Shown one piece after another: positions 53,796 to 63,875 of a DNA stretch of 64,000 nucleotides. The notes beneath the pieces are model-generated. The model saw only the letters and a list, made by a program, of their open reading frames with translations, made no database searches and was not told the origin of the DNA. A program made the position numbers and the translations under genes. The number at the start of each line of letters is the position of its first letter. The first letter of the stretch is position 1. Source of the DNA: Streptomyces parvulus (GTDB lineage: Bacteria > Actinomycetota > Actinomycetes > Streptomycetales > Streptomycetaceae); the NCBI RefSeq assembly GCF_014648855.1, contig NZ_BMRX01000016.1:160507-224506 (forward strand), in the 5' to 3' direction.

Positions 53796-54773
53796 TCAGA
53801 TCACCCGCATCCGCACCAGCGCGGCCAGCGTCAACGCGCCCGGCAGCAGCGGCAGCCACACCGTCAGGAGCCGGAACGCCAGCACCACCGCCGTGGCCAC
53901 CGCCCCGGGACCGCCCGCCGCCACCAGCGCCACGACCAGCGCCGCCTCGACCGAACCGATGCCCCCCGGTGTCGGCACCAGGGCCACCGCCACGGTCGCC
54001 GCCAGGTACGCCACCGCCATGTGCCCCACCGGCACCGGCAGCCCCAGCGACAGGCCCACCAGGACCAGCGCGGACGCCTGCAGGGCCGGGAACGCGAGCG
54101 CGCCGCCCCACAGCGCCAGGGCCCGCGCCGGCAGGCGGTGCACGGACCGGGCCTCACCGAGCGCCGTCCGCAGGAACGACACCAGCGCCCCGCGCAGCCG
54201 CGGCGCCAGCACCAGCACCACCGCCGCCACGACCGGCACCGCGGCCGCGGCCACCAGCAGCGGCCCCACCGCCCCCTCGGGCAGCAGCGTGCCGAGCCGC
54301 AGCGCGTCGGGGAACGCGACGAACAGCGCGGCCAGCAGCGCCAGCCGGCCCACGCTCTCCGCCAGCAGGTACAGCGCGAGAGCCGCCGAGGACCGGGCCA
54401 GCGGCAGCCCGCACACCGCCATGAACCGCAGGTTCACCGCGCTCGCGCCGAGCCCCGTGGGCAGCAGGTGGTTGGCCGCGCCCGCCGCGAACTGCGCGGC
54501 GACCAGCCGCCGTCGGGGCAGCCGCTCCACCACCGCGCCCTGGCGGGTGCAGGCGGCGGCCACCCACGTCAGACAGGTCGCGCCGGCCGCCGCCAGCAGC
54601 CAGGGCCAGCGGGCCGTGGCGAGATGGCCGAAGCCCTCGGCGAGCACGGACCGGTGCCGCACCGCCACCACGGTGACCAGCAGCAGCGGAAGCACGCACA
54701 GGATCCGGCGGACCGGAAGCCGGCGCAGGAGCGGCCGCTGGGGAAGTCTCGGGAGTCGTACCGCTGTCGTCAC
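53796..54773 (-). CDS. Flippase-like (LPG synthase TM / UPF0104) integral membrane protein
   Basis: 325 residues from GTG. About eight hydrophobic helices; AGAANHLLPTGLGASAVNLRFM and VALVPTPGGIGSVEAALVVALVAAGGPG are the conserved helix pairs of the AglD/MprF N-terminal flippase domain. No soluble synthase domain, so it is the stand-alone form, likely moving a lipid or lipid-linked precursor across the membrane. Basic N-terminus (RLPRLPQRPLLRRLPVRR). Divergent from the ABC exporter gene with 120 bases between. Function otherwise unknown. Confidence 0.85.
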   Translation of the reverse strand: MTTAVRLPRLPQRPLLRRLPVRRILCVLPLLLVTVVAVRHRSVLAEGFGHLATARWPWLLAAAGATCLTWVAAACTRQGAVVERLPRRRLVAAQFAAGAANHLLPTGLGASAVNLRFMAVCGLPLARSSAALALYLLAESVGRLALLAALFVAFPDALRLGTLLPEGAVGPLLVAAAAVPVVAAVVLVLAPRLRGALVSFLRTALGEARSVHRLPARALALWGGALAFPALQASALVLVGLSLGLPVPVGHMAVAYLAATVAVALVPTPGGIGSVEAALVVALVAAGGPGAVATAVVLAFRLLTVWLPLLPGALTLAALVRMRVI

Positions 54774-54855
54774 ATCACAAGAGATTCCCCCAGCCGCGCC
54801 AACTACGGATGGCCGACGCGCGGACGACGGCTTACGGACCGCGGGCGCCGCCGCC

Positions 54856-54886
54856 TTGACCTCAAGGTTGCTCGAGGTTCTACCGT
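54856..54886 (+). promoter_or_regulatory. MerR/SoxR-type promoter with 19-bp spacer before ABC exporter
   Basis: TTGACC (54856-54861), a 19-base spacer, TACCGT (54881-54886). The spacer holds the imperfect dyad ACCTCAAGG/CTCGAGGT, similar to SoxR boxes. Over-long spacers are untwisted by MerR-family activators. The start codon is 7 bases past the -10, so the mRNA is probably leaderless. No MerR gene is in the window. Confidence 0.6.
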
Positions 54887-54893
54887 CCTCCGC

Positions 54894-56774
54894 ATGAGCA
54901 TGGAGACCACAGCCTGGACCCAGCTGCACAGCGTCATGAACGCCGAGCAGGAGCGCCGCCCCCTCGCCCGCGCCACGCTGCGCCGCATCGGCGCCTTCGC
55001 CCGCCCGCACCGCCGGCGCATCGTGCGGTTCGTCCTGCTCGGGGTGGTAACCGCGCTCCTCGCCGTCGCCACCCCCGTCCTCGCCGGACGCGTCGTGGAC
55101 GCGATCGTGTCCGGCGGCGACGAGAGCCGGGTCGTGCACCTCGCCCTGCTGATCGCGGCCATCGCGGTCGCCGAGGCGGTGCTCGGCATCCTCTCCCGCC
55201 GGCTCTCGGCGACACTGGGGGAGGGGCTCATCCTCGATCTGCGCACGGCCGTGTTCGATCATGTGCAGCGCATGCCGGTCGCGTTCTTCACACGTACCCG
55301 TACGGGCGCGCTGGTCTCCCGGCTCAACAACGACGTCATCGGCGCCCAACGTGCCTTCAGCAACACCCTGTCCGGCGTGGTCAGCAACCTCGTCACCCTG
55401 CTGCTCACCCTCGCCGTGATGCTCACCCTGTCCTGGCAGATCACCCTGCTCGCCCTGGCGCTGCTCCCGGTGTTCGTGCTCCCCGCCCGGCGGATGGGCC
55501 GCCGCATGGCCCGCATGCAGCGCGAGGCCGCCGCGCTCAACGCCGCGATGGGCACCCGGATGACCGAGCGGTTCTCCGCGCCCGGCGCCACGCTGATCAA
55601 GCTCTTCGGCCGCCCCGAGGACGAGTCCGCCGAATTCGCCGACCGGGCCCGCCGCGTCGCCGACATCGGCGTGCGCACCGCCACCGCCCAGGCCGCCTTC
55701 ATCACCGCCCTCACCCTCGTCTCCGCGCTCGCCCTGGCCCTCGTCTACGGCCTCGGCGGCTTCCTCGCCCTGCGCGGCAGCCTCGACCCCGGCGCCGTCG
55801 TCGCCCTGGCCCTGCTCCTCACCCGCCTCTACGCCCCGCTCACCGCGCTCGCCGGAGCCCGCGTGGAGGTCATGAGCGCCCTCGTCAGCTTCGAGCGGGT
55901 CTTCGAGGTGCTCGACCTGACCCCGCTCATCGCCGAGCGGCCCGACGCCCGCCCGGTCCCCGACGGTCCGGTCGCCGTCGAGTTCGACGACGTCCGCTTC
56001 GGCTACCCGGCCGCCGACAAGGTCTCCCTCGCCTCCCTCGAAGAGGTCGCCTCGCTGGACACCCGCGGCGGCGACGAGGTCCTGCACGGCCTCTCCTTCC
56101 GCGCCGAACCCGGGCAGACGATCGCCCTCGTCGGCTCCTCCGGCGCCGGCAAGTCGACCATCGCCCAACTGCTGCCCCGGCTCTACGACACCGACGGCGG
56201 CACCGTGCGCGTCGGCGGCGTCGACGTCCGCGACCTGACCGCGCGGTCGCTGCGCGACACCGTCGGCATGGTCACCCAGGACGGCCACCTCTTCCACGAC
56301 ACGGTCCGCGCCAACCTGCTGCTGGCCCGCCCGGGGGCGAGCGAGGACGACCTGTGGGACGCGCTGCGCCGCGCCCGCCTGCACGACCTCGTACGGTCCC
56401 TGCCCGACGGTCTCGACACCGTGGTCGGCGAGCGCGGCTACCGGCTCTCCGGCGGCGAACGCCAGCGCATGACCATCGCGCGGCTGCTGCTGGCCCGCCA
56501 GCGCGTCGTGATCCTCGACGAGGCCACCGCCCACCTCGACAACACCTCGGAGGCGGCCGTCCAGGAGGCCCTCACCGAGGCCCTGGCGGACCGGACCGCC
56601 CTGGTGATCGCCCACCGCCTGTCCACCGTCCGCACCGCCGACCGGATCCTCGTGGTCGAGGCCGGCCGCATCGCGGAGAGCGGCACCCACGACGAACTCC
56701 TGGCCGCCGGGGGCCGCTACGCCCAGCTGCACCACGCCCGCTTCGGCCGCCGGACGGTGGACAAGGCGGCCTAG
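54894..56774 (+). CDS. ABC transporter, fused permease-ATPase exporter
   Basis: 626 residues from the ATG at 54894, chosen because the promoter places transcription start at or next to it. Six-helix exporter TMD (about 45-330) with intracellular-loop segments, then an NBD with Walker A GSSGAGKST (414-422), LSGGE signature (518-522), Walker B ending VVILDE543, and His in IAHRLS. A 15-20 residue insert (DKVSLASLEEVASLDTRGGD) lies between the A-loop region and Walker A. Homodimeric lipid- or drug-export is likely. The MerR/SoxR-type promoter suggests induction by a redox-active or toxic compound. Confidence 0.92.
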   Translation: MSMETTAWTQLHSVMNAEQERRPLARATLRRIGAFARPHRRRIVRFVLLGVVTALLAVATPVLAGRVVDAIVSGGDESRVVHLALLIAAIAVAEAVLGILSRRLSATLGEGLILDLRTAVFDHVQRMPVAFFTRTRTGALVSRLNNDVIGAQRAFSNTLSGVVSNLVTLLLTLAVMLTLSWQITLLALALLPVFVLPARRMGRRMARMQREAAALNAAMGTRMTERFSAPGATLIKLFGRPEDESAEFADRARRVADIGVRTATAQAAFITALTLVSALALALVYGLGGFLALRGSLDPGAVVALALLLTRLYAPLTALAGARVEVMSALVSFERVFEVLDLTPLIAERPDARPVPDGPVAVEFDDVRFGYPAADKVSLASLEEVASLDTRGGDEVLHGLSFRAEPGQTIALVGSSGAGKSTIAQLLPRLYDTDGGTVRVGGVDVRDLTARSLRDTVGMVTQDGHLFHDTVRANLLLARPGASEDDLWDALRRARLHDLVRSLPDGLDTVVGERGYRLSGGERQRMTIARLLLARQRVVILDEATAHLDNTSEAAVQEALTEALADRTALVIAHRLSTVRTADRILVVEAGRIAESGTHDELLAAGGRYAQLHHARFGRRTVDKAA

Positions 56775-58561
56775 GGCCGCTGCGGGCCGGCCACCCCGGC
56801 CCGCGACGGCAGATCCTGTTCCGCCCAGACCACCTTGCCGTCCGGGGTGCGGCACGAACCCCAGCGCCGGCACAGCATGTTGATCAGCTGGAGACCCCGC
56901 CCGCTCTCGTCGCTCACGTCGGCGTGCTGGATCTGCGGCAGGTCCGGTCCCGAGTCGGAGACCTCCACCGACAGCCGCTCGTGCCGCAGCAGCCGCAGCT
57001 CGCCCGGGGCGTTCCCGTACCGCAGGGCGTTGCCGACCAGCTCGCTGACCACCAGCTCCGTCGTGTCGACCAGCTCCTCCAGCGCCCACCGGACCAACTG
57101 CTCCCGCACCGCCGTACGAGCCTGCCCGGCGGCCGTGCCGTCCGGCGGCAGCCGCCGTACGTACACGCCGCACGAGGGGCCGAGCGGGCGCGCGCGAGCG
57201 ACCAGGACGATCGCGTCGTCGGACCGGTCGCCGCCGATCCGCTCGGCCACCGCCGCGCGGTCGGTGCCGTCCTCGGGCAGACCGTCGGCGACCGCCTCGC
57301 GCAGCCGCTCCAGCTGGTCGGCGAGGGCCGCCGTGCGCGATCTGATCAGCCCGTCCGTGTACAGCGTCAGCCGACCGCCCTCCGGCACCGGCCGCTCGAC
57401 CGGGTCGTACGGGATCACCCCCGCCCCCAGCGGCGCCCCGGCCGGCACGTCCAGGTACACGGCGCCGCCGTCCGCCCCGGTCAGCAGCGGCGGGGGGTGC
57501 CCCGCACTGGCGACCCGGAAGGTGCCGCCGCACGGGTCGTAGACCGCGCACAGGCAGGTGGCGACCTGGTCCTCCTCCAGGTCCCGGGCGGCCAGGTCCA
57601 GCCGCGCCAGCAGCCGCTCGGGCGCGATGTCCAGCGCCATCAGGGTCCGGGCGACGGTGCGCAGCCGGCCCATGGTCGCGGCGGCGGCCAGGCCGCGGCC
57701 CATCACGTCCCCCACCATCAGCGCGGTGCGCCCGCTGGGCAGCGCGACCACGTCGAACCAGTCGCCGCCCACCGCGGCCGGATCCGTCGCCGGGTCGTAG
57801 CAGGAGGTCACGTCCAGGCCCGGGGTGCTCGGGCTGGACCGGGGGAGCAGGGCCCGCTGCAGGGTCACCACGTGCTCGCGCTCCCGGCCGTAGAGCCGGG
57901 CGTTGTCGATGTACACGGCCACCCGCGTCACCAGTTCCCGCACCAGGGCCACGTCGGCCCGGGTGAACGGCGACCGGCTGCCGGTCCGCACGAAGTCGGC
58001 CAGCCCCAGGAGCACCCCGCGGGCGATCAGCGGCACCGCCAGGTACGAGTGCACGCCCGCGGCCCGCATCCGGTCGGCGCCCGCGGGGGTGAGCGCCACG
58101 GCCGTGAAGTCGGACCCCCGCATCTCCGTGAGCAGCACGGGCGCGCGGTCGGTCAGGCACCTGCGCACGAGACCGTCGGGCGCGTGCAGGGACGGGTCGC
58201 CGACCGGGTCGGGGGCCAGATCGAGCCCCGGCACCTCGGCGACCGCCATGGCCCGCAGCCCTGGCGGGTCCGTGCCGGAGCCGTCGTGGCCGGCCTCCTG
58301 ATGGCGGAGCACCGACTCCAGCAGGTCCACCGCGCACCCGTCGGCCAGCTCCGGCACCGTGAAACCGGCCAGCTCCTCGGCCGTGCGCCGCAGGTCGAGG
58401 GTGGTGCCGATGCGGGTGCCCGCCTCGTTCAGCCAGGCCAGCCTGCGCCGGGCACGCACCGCCTCGGTCACCGGCCGTACGGCGCCCTTCAACGCGCGGC
58501 GCCCACCGCCGAGTGCCCCGGGAGGCCGGTCCGCTCCGCGCAGCCACGGTCGTTCCCGCAC
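56771..58561 (-). CDS. GAF-SpoIIE-HATPase signalling protein (PP2C phosphatase)
   Basis: 596 residues from the GTG at 58561, with GGAGGAG 7 bases upstream. Order: GAF-like sensor (about 35-220), SpoIIE/PP2C phosphatase (about 240-450) with AVGGDWFDVVALPSGRTALMVGDVMGRG and TLYTDGLIRSR, and an anti-sigma-type HATPase (about 465-590) with LVVSELVGNALRYG and GRGLQLINMLC. Such proteins are common in Streptomyces and can both phosphorylate and dephosphorylate anti-anti-sigma partners, tuning stress sigma factors. The stop shares the CTAG palindrome with the ABC exporter stop. Confidence 0.92.
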   Translation of the reverse strand: MRERPWLRGADRPPGALGGGRRALKGAVRPVTEAVRARRRLAWLNEAGTRIGTTLDLRRTAEELAGFTVPELADGCAVDLLESVLRHQEAGHDGSGTDPPGLRAMAVAEVPGLDLAPDPVGDPSLHAPDGLVRRCLTDRAPVLLTEMRGSDFTAVALTPAGADRMRAAGVHSYLAVPLIARGVLLGLADFVRTGSRSPFTRADVALVRELVTRVAVYIDNARLYGREREHVVTLQRALLPRSSPSTPGLDVTSCYDPATDPAAVGGDWFDVVALPSGRTALMVGDVMGRGLAAAATMGRLRTVARTLMALDIAPERLLARLDLAARDLEEDQVATCLCAVYDPCGGTFRVASAGHPPPLLTGADGGAVYLDVPAGAPLGAGVIPYDPVERPVPEGGRLTLYTDGLIRSRTAALADQLERLREAVADGLPEDGTDRAAVAERIGGDRSDDAIVLVARARPLGPSCGVYVRRLPPDGTAAGQARTAVREQLVRWALEELVDTTELVVSELVGNALRYGNAPGELRLLRHERLSVEVSDSGPDLPQIQHADVSDESGRGLQLINMLCRRWGSCRTPDGKVVWAEQDLPSRAGVAGPQRP

Positions 58562-58676
58562 GCGTCGCCTCCTCCCACGGGCTCCTCTCCCGATTCTCCC
58601 TCTCCCCGGGAGACTCGGCGACGGCGAGGCCCCGGCCGGCGGGGGAGCGCCGGACGGGGCACCGGTCGGGGACGGC

Positions 58677-60281
<1,605 letters not shown>

Positions 60282-60308
60282 GTGACGGTCCTTTCGGGCA
60301 GGGTGGGT

Positions 60309-60359
60309 CTTCGCCGCCGGCCCGGACAGTGCGGGGCGTCGGACGGGCCGGCGGCGAAG
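60309..60359 (-). other. Intercistronic stem-loop between sugar permease and alpha-glucosidase genes
   Basis: A perfect 16-bp inverted repeat (60309-60324 with 60344-60359) encloses 19 bases in the 107-base gap. It may be a partial terminator or an mRNA-stabilising processing structure that sets importer and glucosidase levels apart. Confidence 0.75.
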
Positions 60360-60388
60360 CTTGACGGGGACGGGCCCGGCGGTGGGCG

Positions 60389-61264
60389 TCAGCCCTTGAG
60401 TCCGCCGGCGGTGAGTCCGCTCATGATGTTGCGCTGGAAGATCAGGAAGATGATGAGCGTCGGCAGCGAGGCCATGGTCAGCGCGGCGATCAGCACGTTG
60501 ACGGGCACGCCGTTGGACAGGGAGTAGATGCCGACGTTCAGGGTCTGCCTGGCCGGGTCGGGCAGGGTGAGCATGGGCCAGAGGAAGTCCTTCCAGACGC
60601 CCACGATCGCGAAGATGGACACCACGCCGAGGATCGGCCGCGAGATCGGCAGGACGATCGACCGCAGGGTGCGCATCGGGGACGCGCCGTCCATCGAGGC
60701 GGCGTCGAGCAGCTCCCGGGGGATCGAGTCGAAGAACCGCTTCAGCAGGAAGATGTTGAACGCGTTGGTCACCGAGGGCAGCCAGATCGCCCAGGGCGTG
60801 TTCAGCAGGTTGCGTTCGAAGATCGGCACGTCGAGCACCGTCAGGTACTGCGGCACGACGAGCACGGTCGCCGGGATCATCAGCGTCGCCAGCATCATGC
60901 CGAGGATCGCCTTGCCGAAGACCGGCCGGAGCTTGGACAGCGAGTACGCCGCCGCCACGTCGAGCACCAGCTGGAAGGCGAGCGCGCCGAACGCGTAGTA
61001 GAGGGTGTTGCCCAGCAGGCCGGCCAGGTCCATGACGTTCCAGGCCTGCGAGTAGTTGTCCGGCTCGAAGGACTCGGGGAGCAGCGTCGGCGGGGTCCGC
61101 ACCACCTCCTGGGTGTCCTTGAACCCGCTGGAGACCATCCAGTACATGGGGCCGAGGAAGACCACGGTGAACAGCGTGATCACACCGCCGAACGTCACCC
61201 AGTACAGGACCTTGCCGCGGGGCCGGGCGAGCTGGGCCGGCGAGATGAGCGTGCGTGTGGACAT
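60389..61264 (-). CDS. CUT1 sugar ABC transporter permease, MalG-like
   Basis: 291 residues from ATG. Six hydrophobic helices; EAA loop ELLDAASMDGASPMRTLRSI with the conserved Gly for ATPase docking; C-terminal IFQRNIMSGLTAGGLKG is typical of MalG-type permeases. It pairs with the MalF-like permease encoded 17 bases upstream. No ATPase gene lies in the locus, as is normal for Streptomyces CUT1 systems served by the shared MsiK. Confidence 0.92.
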   Translation of the reverse strand: MSTRTLISPAQLARPRGKVLYWVTFGGVITLFTVVFLGPMYWMVSSGFKDTQEVVRTPPTLLPESFEPDNYSQAWNVMDLAGLLGNTLYYAFGALAFQLVLDVAAAYSLSKLRPVFGKAILGMMLATLMIPATVLVVPQYLTVLDVPIFERNLLNTPWAIWLPSVTNAFNIFLLKRFFDSIPRELLDAASMDGASPMRTLRSIVLPISRPILGVVSIFAIVGVWKDFLWPMLTLPDPARQTLNVGIYSLSNGVPVNVLIAALTMASLPTLIIFLIFQRNIMSGLTAGGLKG

Positions 61265-61281
61265 CGGTGGATTCCCCCGGC

Positions 61282-62241
61282 CTACTCGTCCTCGGCGCGG
61301 TTGAGCTTCACGTACGCCGCCGAGAACCCGGCCAGCAGTACGAGGAGCAGCAGGCCGAGGGCCGCCGCGGCGCCGTAGTTGTTGAAGTTGAAGGCGTACT
61401 GGTAGATGAGGTAGACGACGGTGGTGGTCGAGCCCTCGGGCCCGGCGCCGCCGGTGAGCAGGAAGGGCTCCACGAAGACCTGCATGGTGGCGATGATCTG
61501 CATGAGCAGCATCAGCGAGAGGATGAGCCGCGTCTGCGGGATCGTCACGTGCCAGACCTTGCGCAGCAGTCCGGCCCCGTCCAGCTCCGCCGCCTCGTAC
61601 AGCTCCCCCGGAATGCCCTGGAGCGCCGCGAGGTAGATGAGGGCCGCGCCGCCCATGTTCATCCACGTCGAGGCGATGACCACGGACAGCATGGAGAGGT
61701 CGGGGTCCTGGAGCCACTGCTGCTCGGGCAGTCCGACGGAGCCGAGCAGTTCGTTGAGCAGTCCGTACCCCGGGTCGTAGAGGTACTTGAAGAGCAGGAC
61801 GGCGGCGACCGGCGGCAGCATCACCGGCAGGTAGACCAGCAGCCGCAGGTACCCCTTGCCGTGCCGCAGCTCGTTGATGACGAGGGCGACGACGAACGGG
61901 ACCGCGAAACCGAGGACCAGGGCCAGCACGGTGAACAGCAGCGTGTTGCGCCAGGCCTGCCAGAAGGCCGGGTCCTCGAAGACCGTGCGCAGGTTGTCCA
62001 GGCCGACCCAGGAGACCTCGCCCTGGTCCGTCTTCTGGAAGGCGAGGAGGAACTCCCGGACCATCGGGTACCAGGAGAAGAACGCGAAGCAGAGGACCGC
62101 TCCGATCAGGAAGCCGTGCGCGGTGAGGTTGCGCCTGAGGCTCCTGCCGAAGGACCCGGCGCGCGGGGGCGGGCCGTCCGCCGGCGGCTGGGCGTGGCGG
62201 GCTCTCGCCACCTTGCTCGGGGTCAGGCTGGGGGCCGACAT
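61282..62241 (-). CDS. CUT1 sugar ABC transporter permease, MalF-like
   Basis: 319 residues from ATG. A ~38-residue cytoplasmic leader, then six helices. EAA loop ELYEAAELDGAGLLRKVWHVTIP and N-terminal FLIGAVLCFAFFSWYPMVREFLLAF fit MalF/UgpA-type permeases. Between the binding-protein gene (67 bases) and malG-like gene (17 bases), same strand. Confidence 0.92.
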   Translation of the reverse strand: MSAPSLTPSKVARARHAQPPADGPPPRAGSFGRSLRRNLTAHGFLIGAVLCFAFFSWYPMVREFLLAFQKTDQGEVSWVGLDNLRTVFEDPAFWQAWRNTLLFTVLALVLGFAVPFVVALVINELRHGKGYLRLLVYLPVMLPPVAAVLLFKYLYDPGYGLLNELLGSVGLPEQQWLQDPDLSMLSVVIASTWMNMGGAALIYLAALQGIPGELYEAAELDGAGLLRKVWHVTIPQTRLILSLMLLMQIIATMQVFVEPFLLTGGAGPEGSTTTVVYLIYQYAFNFNNYGAAAALGLLLLVLLAGFSAAYVKLNRAEDE

Positions 62242-62308
62242 CGTCGCTCCTTGGGGCTGATCTCATGGGCCCCGGGGGGCGGTGCGGCCCGCCCCCCGAG
62301 GGAGCCGG

Positions 62309-63724
62309 TCACTGCGTGGCCAGGACCTGGTCGACCTGCTTCTCCGCGTTGGAGAGCAGCTTGTCGATGTCGGCGTCCTTGTTGGTCAGGAGGCCGGACA
62401 TCACGTCGTCCAGGACCTTGTAGACCTCCTGCGCCTTCGGCGGCTCGGCCATGCCCGGCACCGGGTTGTCCATGAACGCCTTGAAGTTCTCGACCGGCAT
62501 GGTGGCGTGCTCGACGCGCGCCGCGTCGTCCTTCTGCTTCGACGCGTTCAGCCAGAAGTTGGGCTGCGGGAGACCCACGGGAAGCTTGTCGGCCTTCTTG
62601 CGGGCCCAGTCGAACTGCCCCTTGCCGACGGTCAGGTTCTCGAAGTTCAGCCAGGCGACGGCCGCCTTGACCTTGTCCGCGGAGATCCCCTTCTTGATCA
62701 TGTAGCTGTTGCCGCCGGCCAGCGTGTTCTTCTCGCCCGGGATCGGGCCCATGCCGAAGTTCTCGTAGTCCGCGCCGAGTTGCTGGACCATGTAGGTGAT
62801 GTCGTCGGGCGCGGCGAGGAACATGCCGAGCTTGTCGGTGGCGATCTGCTTCTGCAGGTCACCCCACTTGAGCAGCTGGGTCTTGCCCATGCTGTCGTCC
62901 TCCCAGCGCATGGCGTGGAGGTTCTCGGCGACCTGCTTGCCCGTCTCGTTGTTGAACGCGGCCTTCTTGCCGCTCTCGTCGACGACCGCGGCGCCCCGGC
63001 TGTACATCTGCGCCGTGAAGTGCCAGCCGCCGGTGTTGCCCGCGCTGTACTCGCCGAAGCCGGCGATGCCGTCGCCGAGACCGGCGATCTTCTTCGCGGC
63101 CGTGCGGACCTCGTCCCAGGTGCGCGGCGGGGCGTCCGGGTCGAGGCCGGCCTGCTCGAAGAGCTTGCGGTTGATCAGCAGGCCCATGGTGTAGTTGCTG
63201 GTGGGCAGGCCGTACAGCTTCTCCTCGTGCTTCAGCGAGCCGAGGACGTTCGGGTCGATGTCCTTCAGGGCCGGGACCGTCTTGTCGTTGACGTACGCCG
63301 TGATGTCCTCGGCGCCGGCGTTGTCGAGCACCTGCGGCAGGTCCGTGAAGTACGTGTAGAAGATGTCGGGCTGCGACTTGGCCTTGAGCATCGCCGTGAA
63401 GCGCGGCGGCTCCAGGCACTGGCCCGGAGTGGAACGGCCCTCGATGGTGACGTTCGGGTAGATCTTGTTGAACGCCTTGACGTCCTCCTTCCACTCCTTC
63501 AGCTCGGCCGCCTTCGCCGCCGGGGGCATGCAGTCGATGGTGAGCGTGACCTTCGTCTTCGGGTCCAGCGGAGCAGCCGGGTCGGAGGACCCGCTGCCGC
63601 CTTCGGAACCGCCGCCGTCGTCGCTGCTGCTCGTGCCGCAGGCGGCCAGAGCGGTCAGGGTGAGAGCGGAGACGAGCGTGATGGCGCCGGCACGGCGAGT
63701 ACGGCGGAACCGAGCACTTCTCAT
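62309..63724 (-). CDS. CUT1 sugar-binding lipoprotein
   Basis: 471 residues from the ATG at 63724, longer open frame rejected. Basic start and hydrophobic stretch end at lipobox LAAC with Cys29; a Ser/Gly/Asp linker follows (SSSDDGGGSEGGSGSSD). The mature domain is a type-2 extracellular sugar-binding fold (QPDIFYTYFTDLPQVL, GLPTSNYTMGLLINRKLFEQAGLDP, GNTGGWHFTAQMYSRG, GGNSYMIKKGISADKVKAA). It is longer and not closely like the classical MalE of Streptomyces, so the sugar (alpha-glucosides by context) is uncertain. First gene of the importer run. Confidence 0.9.
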   Translation of the reverse strand: MRSARFRRTRRAGAITLVSALTLTALAACGTSSSDDGGGSEGGSGSSDPAAPLDPKTKVTLTIDCMPPAAKAAELKEWKEDVKAFNKIYPNVTIEGRSTPGQCLEPPRFTAMLKAKSQPDIFYTYFTDLPQVLDNAGAEDITAYVNDKTVPALKDIDPNVLGSLKHEEKLYGLPTSNYTMGLLINRKLFEQAGLDPDAPPRTWDEVRTAAKKIAGLGDGIAGFGEYSAGNTGGWHFTAQMYSRGAAVVDESGKKAAFNNETGKQVAENLHAMRWEDDSMGKTQLLKWGDLQKQIATDKLGMFLAAPDDITYMVQQLGADYENFGMGPIPGEKNTLAGGNSYMIKKGISADKVKAAVAWLNFENLTVGKGQFDWARKKADKLPVGLPQPNFWLNASKQKDDAARVEHATMPVENFKAFMDNPVPGMAEPPKAQEVYKVLDDVMSGLLTNKDADIDKLLSNAEKQVDQVLATQ

Positions 63725-63754
63725 GGGTGGTCCCCTTCGGGCATGAACGTGGAA

Positions 63755-63786
63755 GGCGCCCCACCGCCGATGCGTTGTGGGGCGCC
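63755..63786 (-). promoter_or_regulatory. Leader hairpin before the CUT1 operon
   Basis: GGCGCCCCAC (63755-63764) and GTGGGGCGCC (63777-63786), 12 bases apart, form a perfect 10-bp stem in the 151-base gap before the binding-protein gene. It may be an untranslated-leader structure. Beyond it, to 63875, the A/T-richer sequence likely holds the promoter and repressor operator; no clear motif could be fixed. Confidence 0.5.
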
Positions 63787-63875
63787 GCACACTCAACCAC
63801 CGCGAACAAGTGAACGCAATATCTCGCGCTGATTTCGTAATTGTTTGACAGTCGACCGAAGAAGTTGAGGATCCG

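Noticed and set aside
53796..58547. A very long minus-strand open frame (over 1500 codons) running opposite the ABC exporter gene
   Set aside because: It is a GC-rich antisense frame of the exporter and phosphatase genes; only its last 325 codons (53796-54773) encode a recognisable membrane protein.
62309..63724. Naming the binding protein malE
   Set aside because: The operon order fits the maltose locus, but the protein is longer and its sequence does not look like the classical Streptomyces MalE; only the family is claimed.
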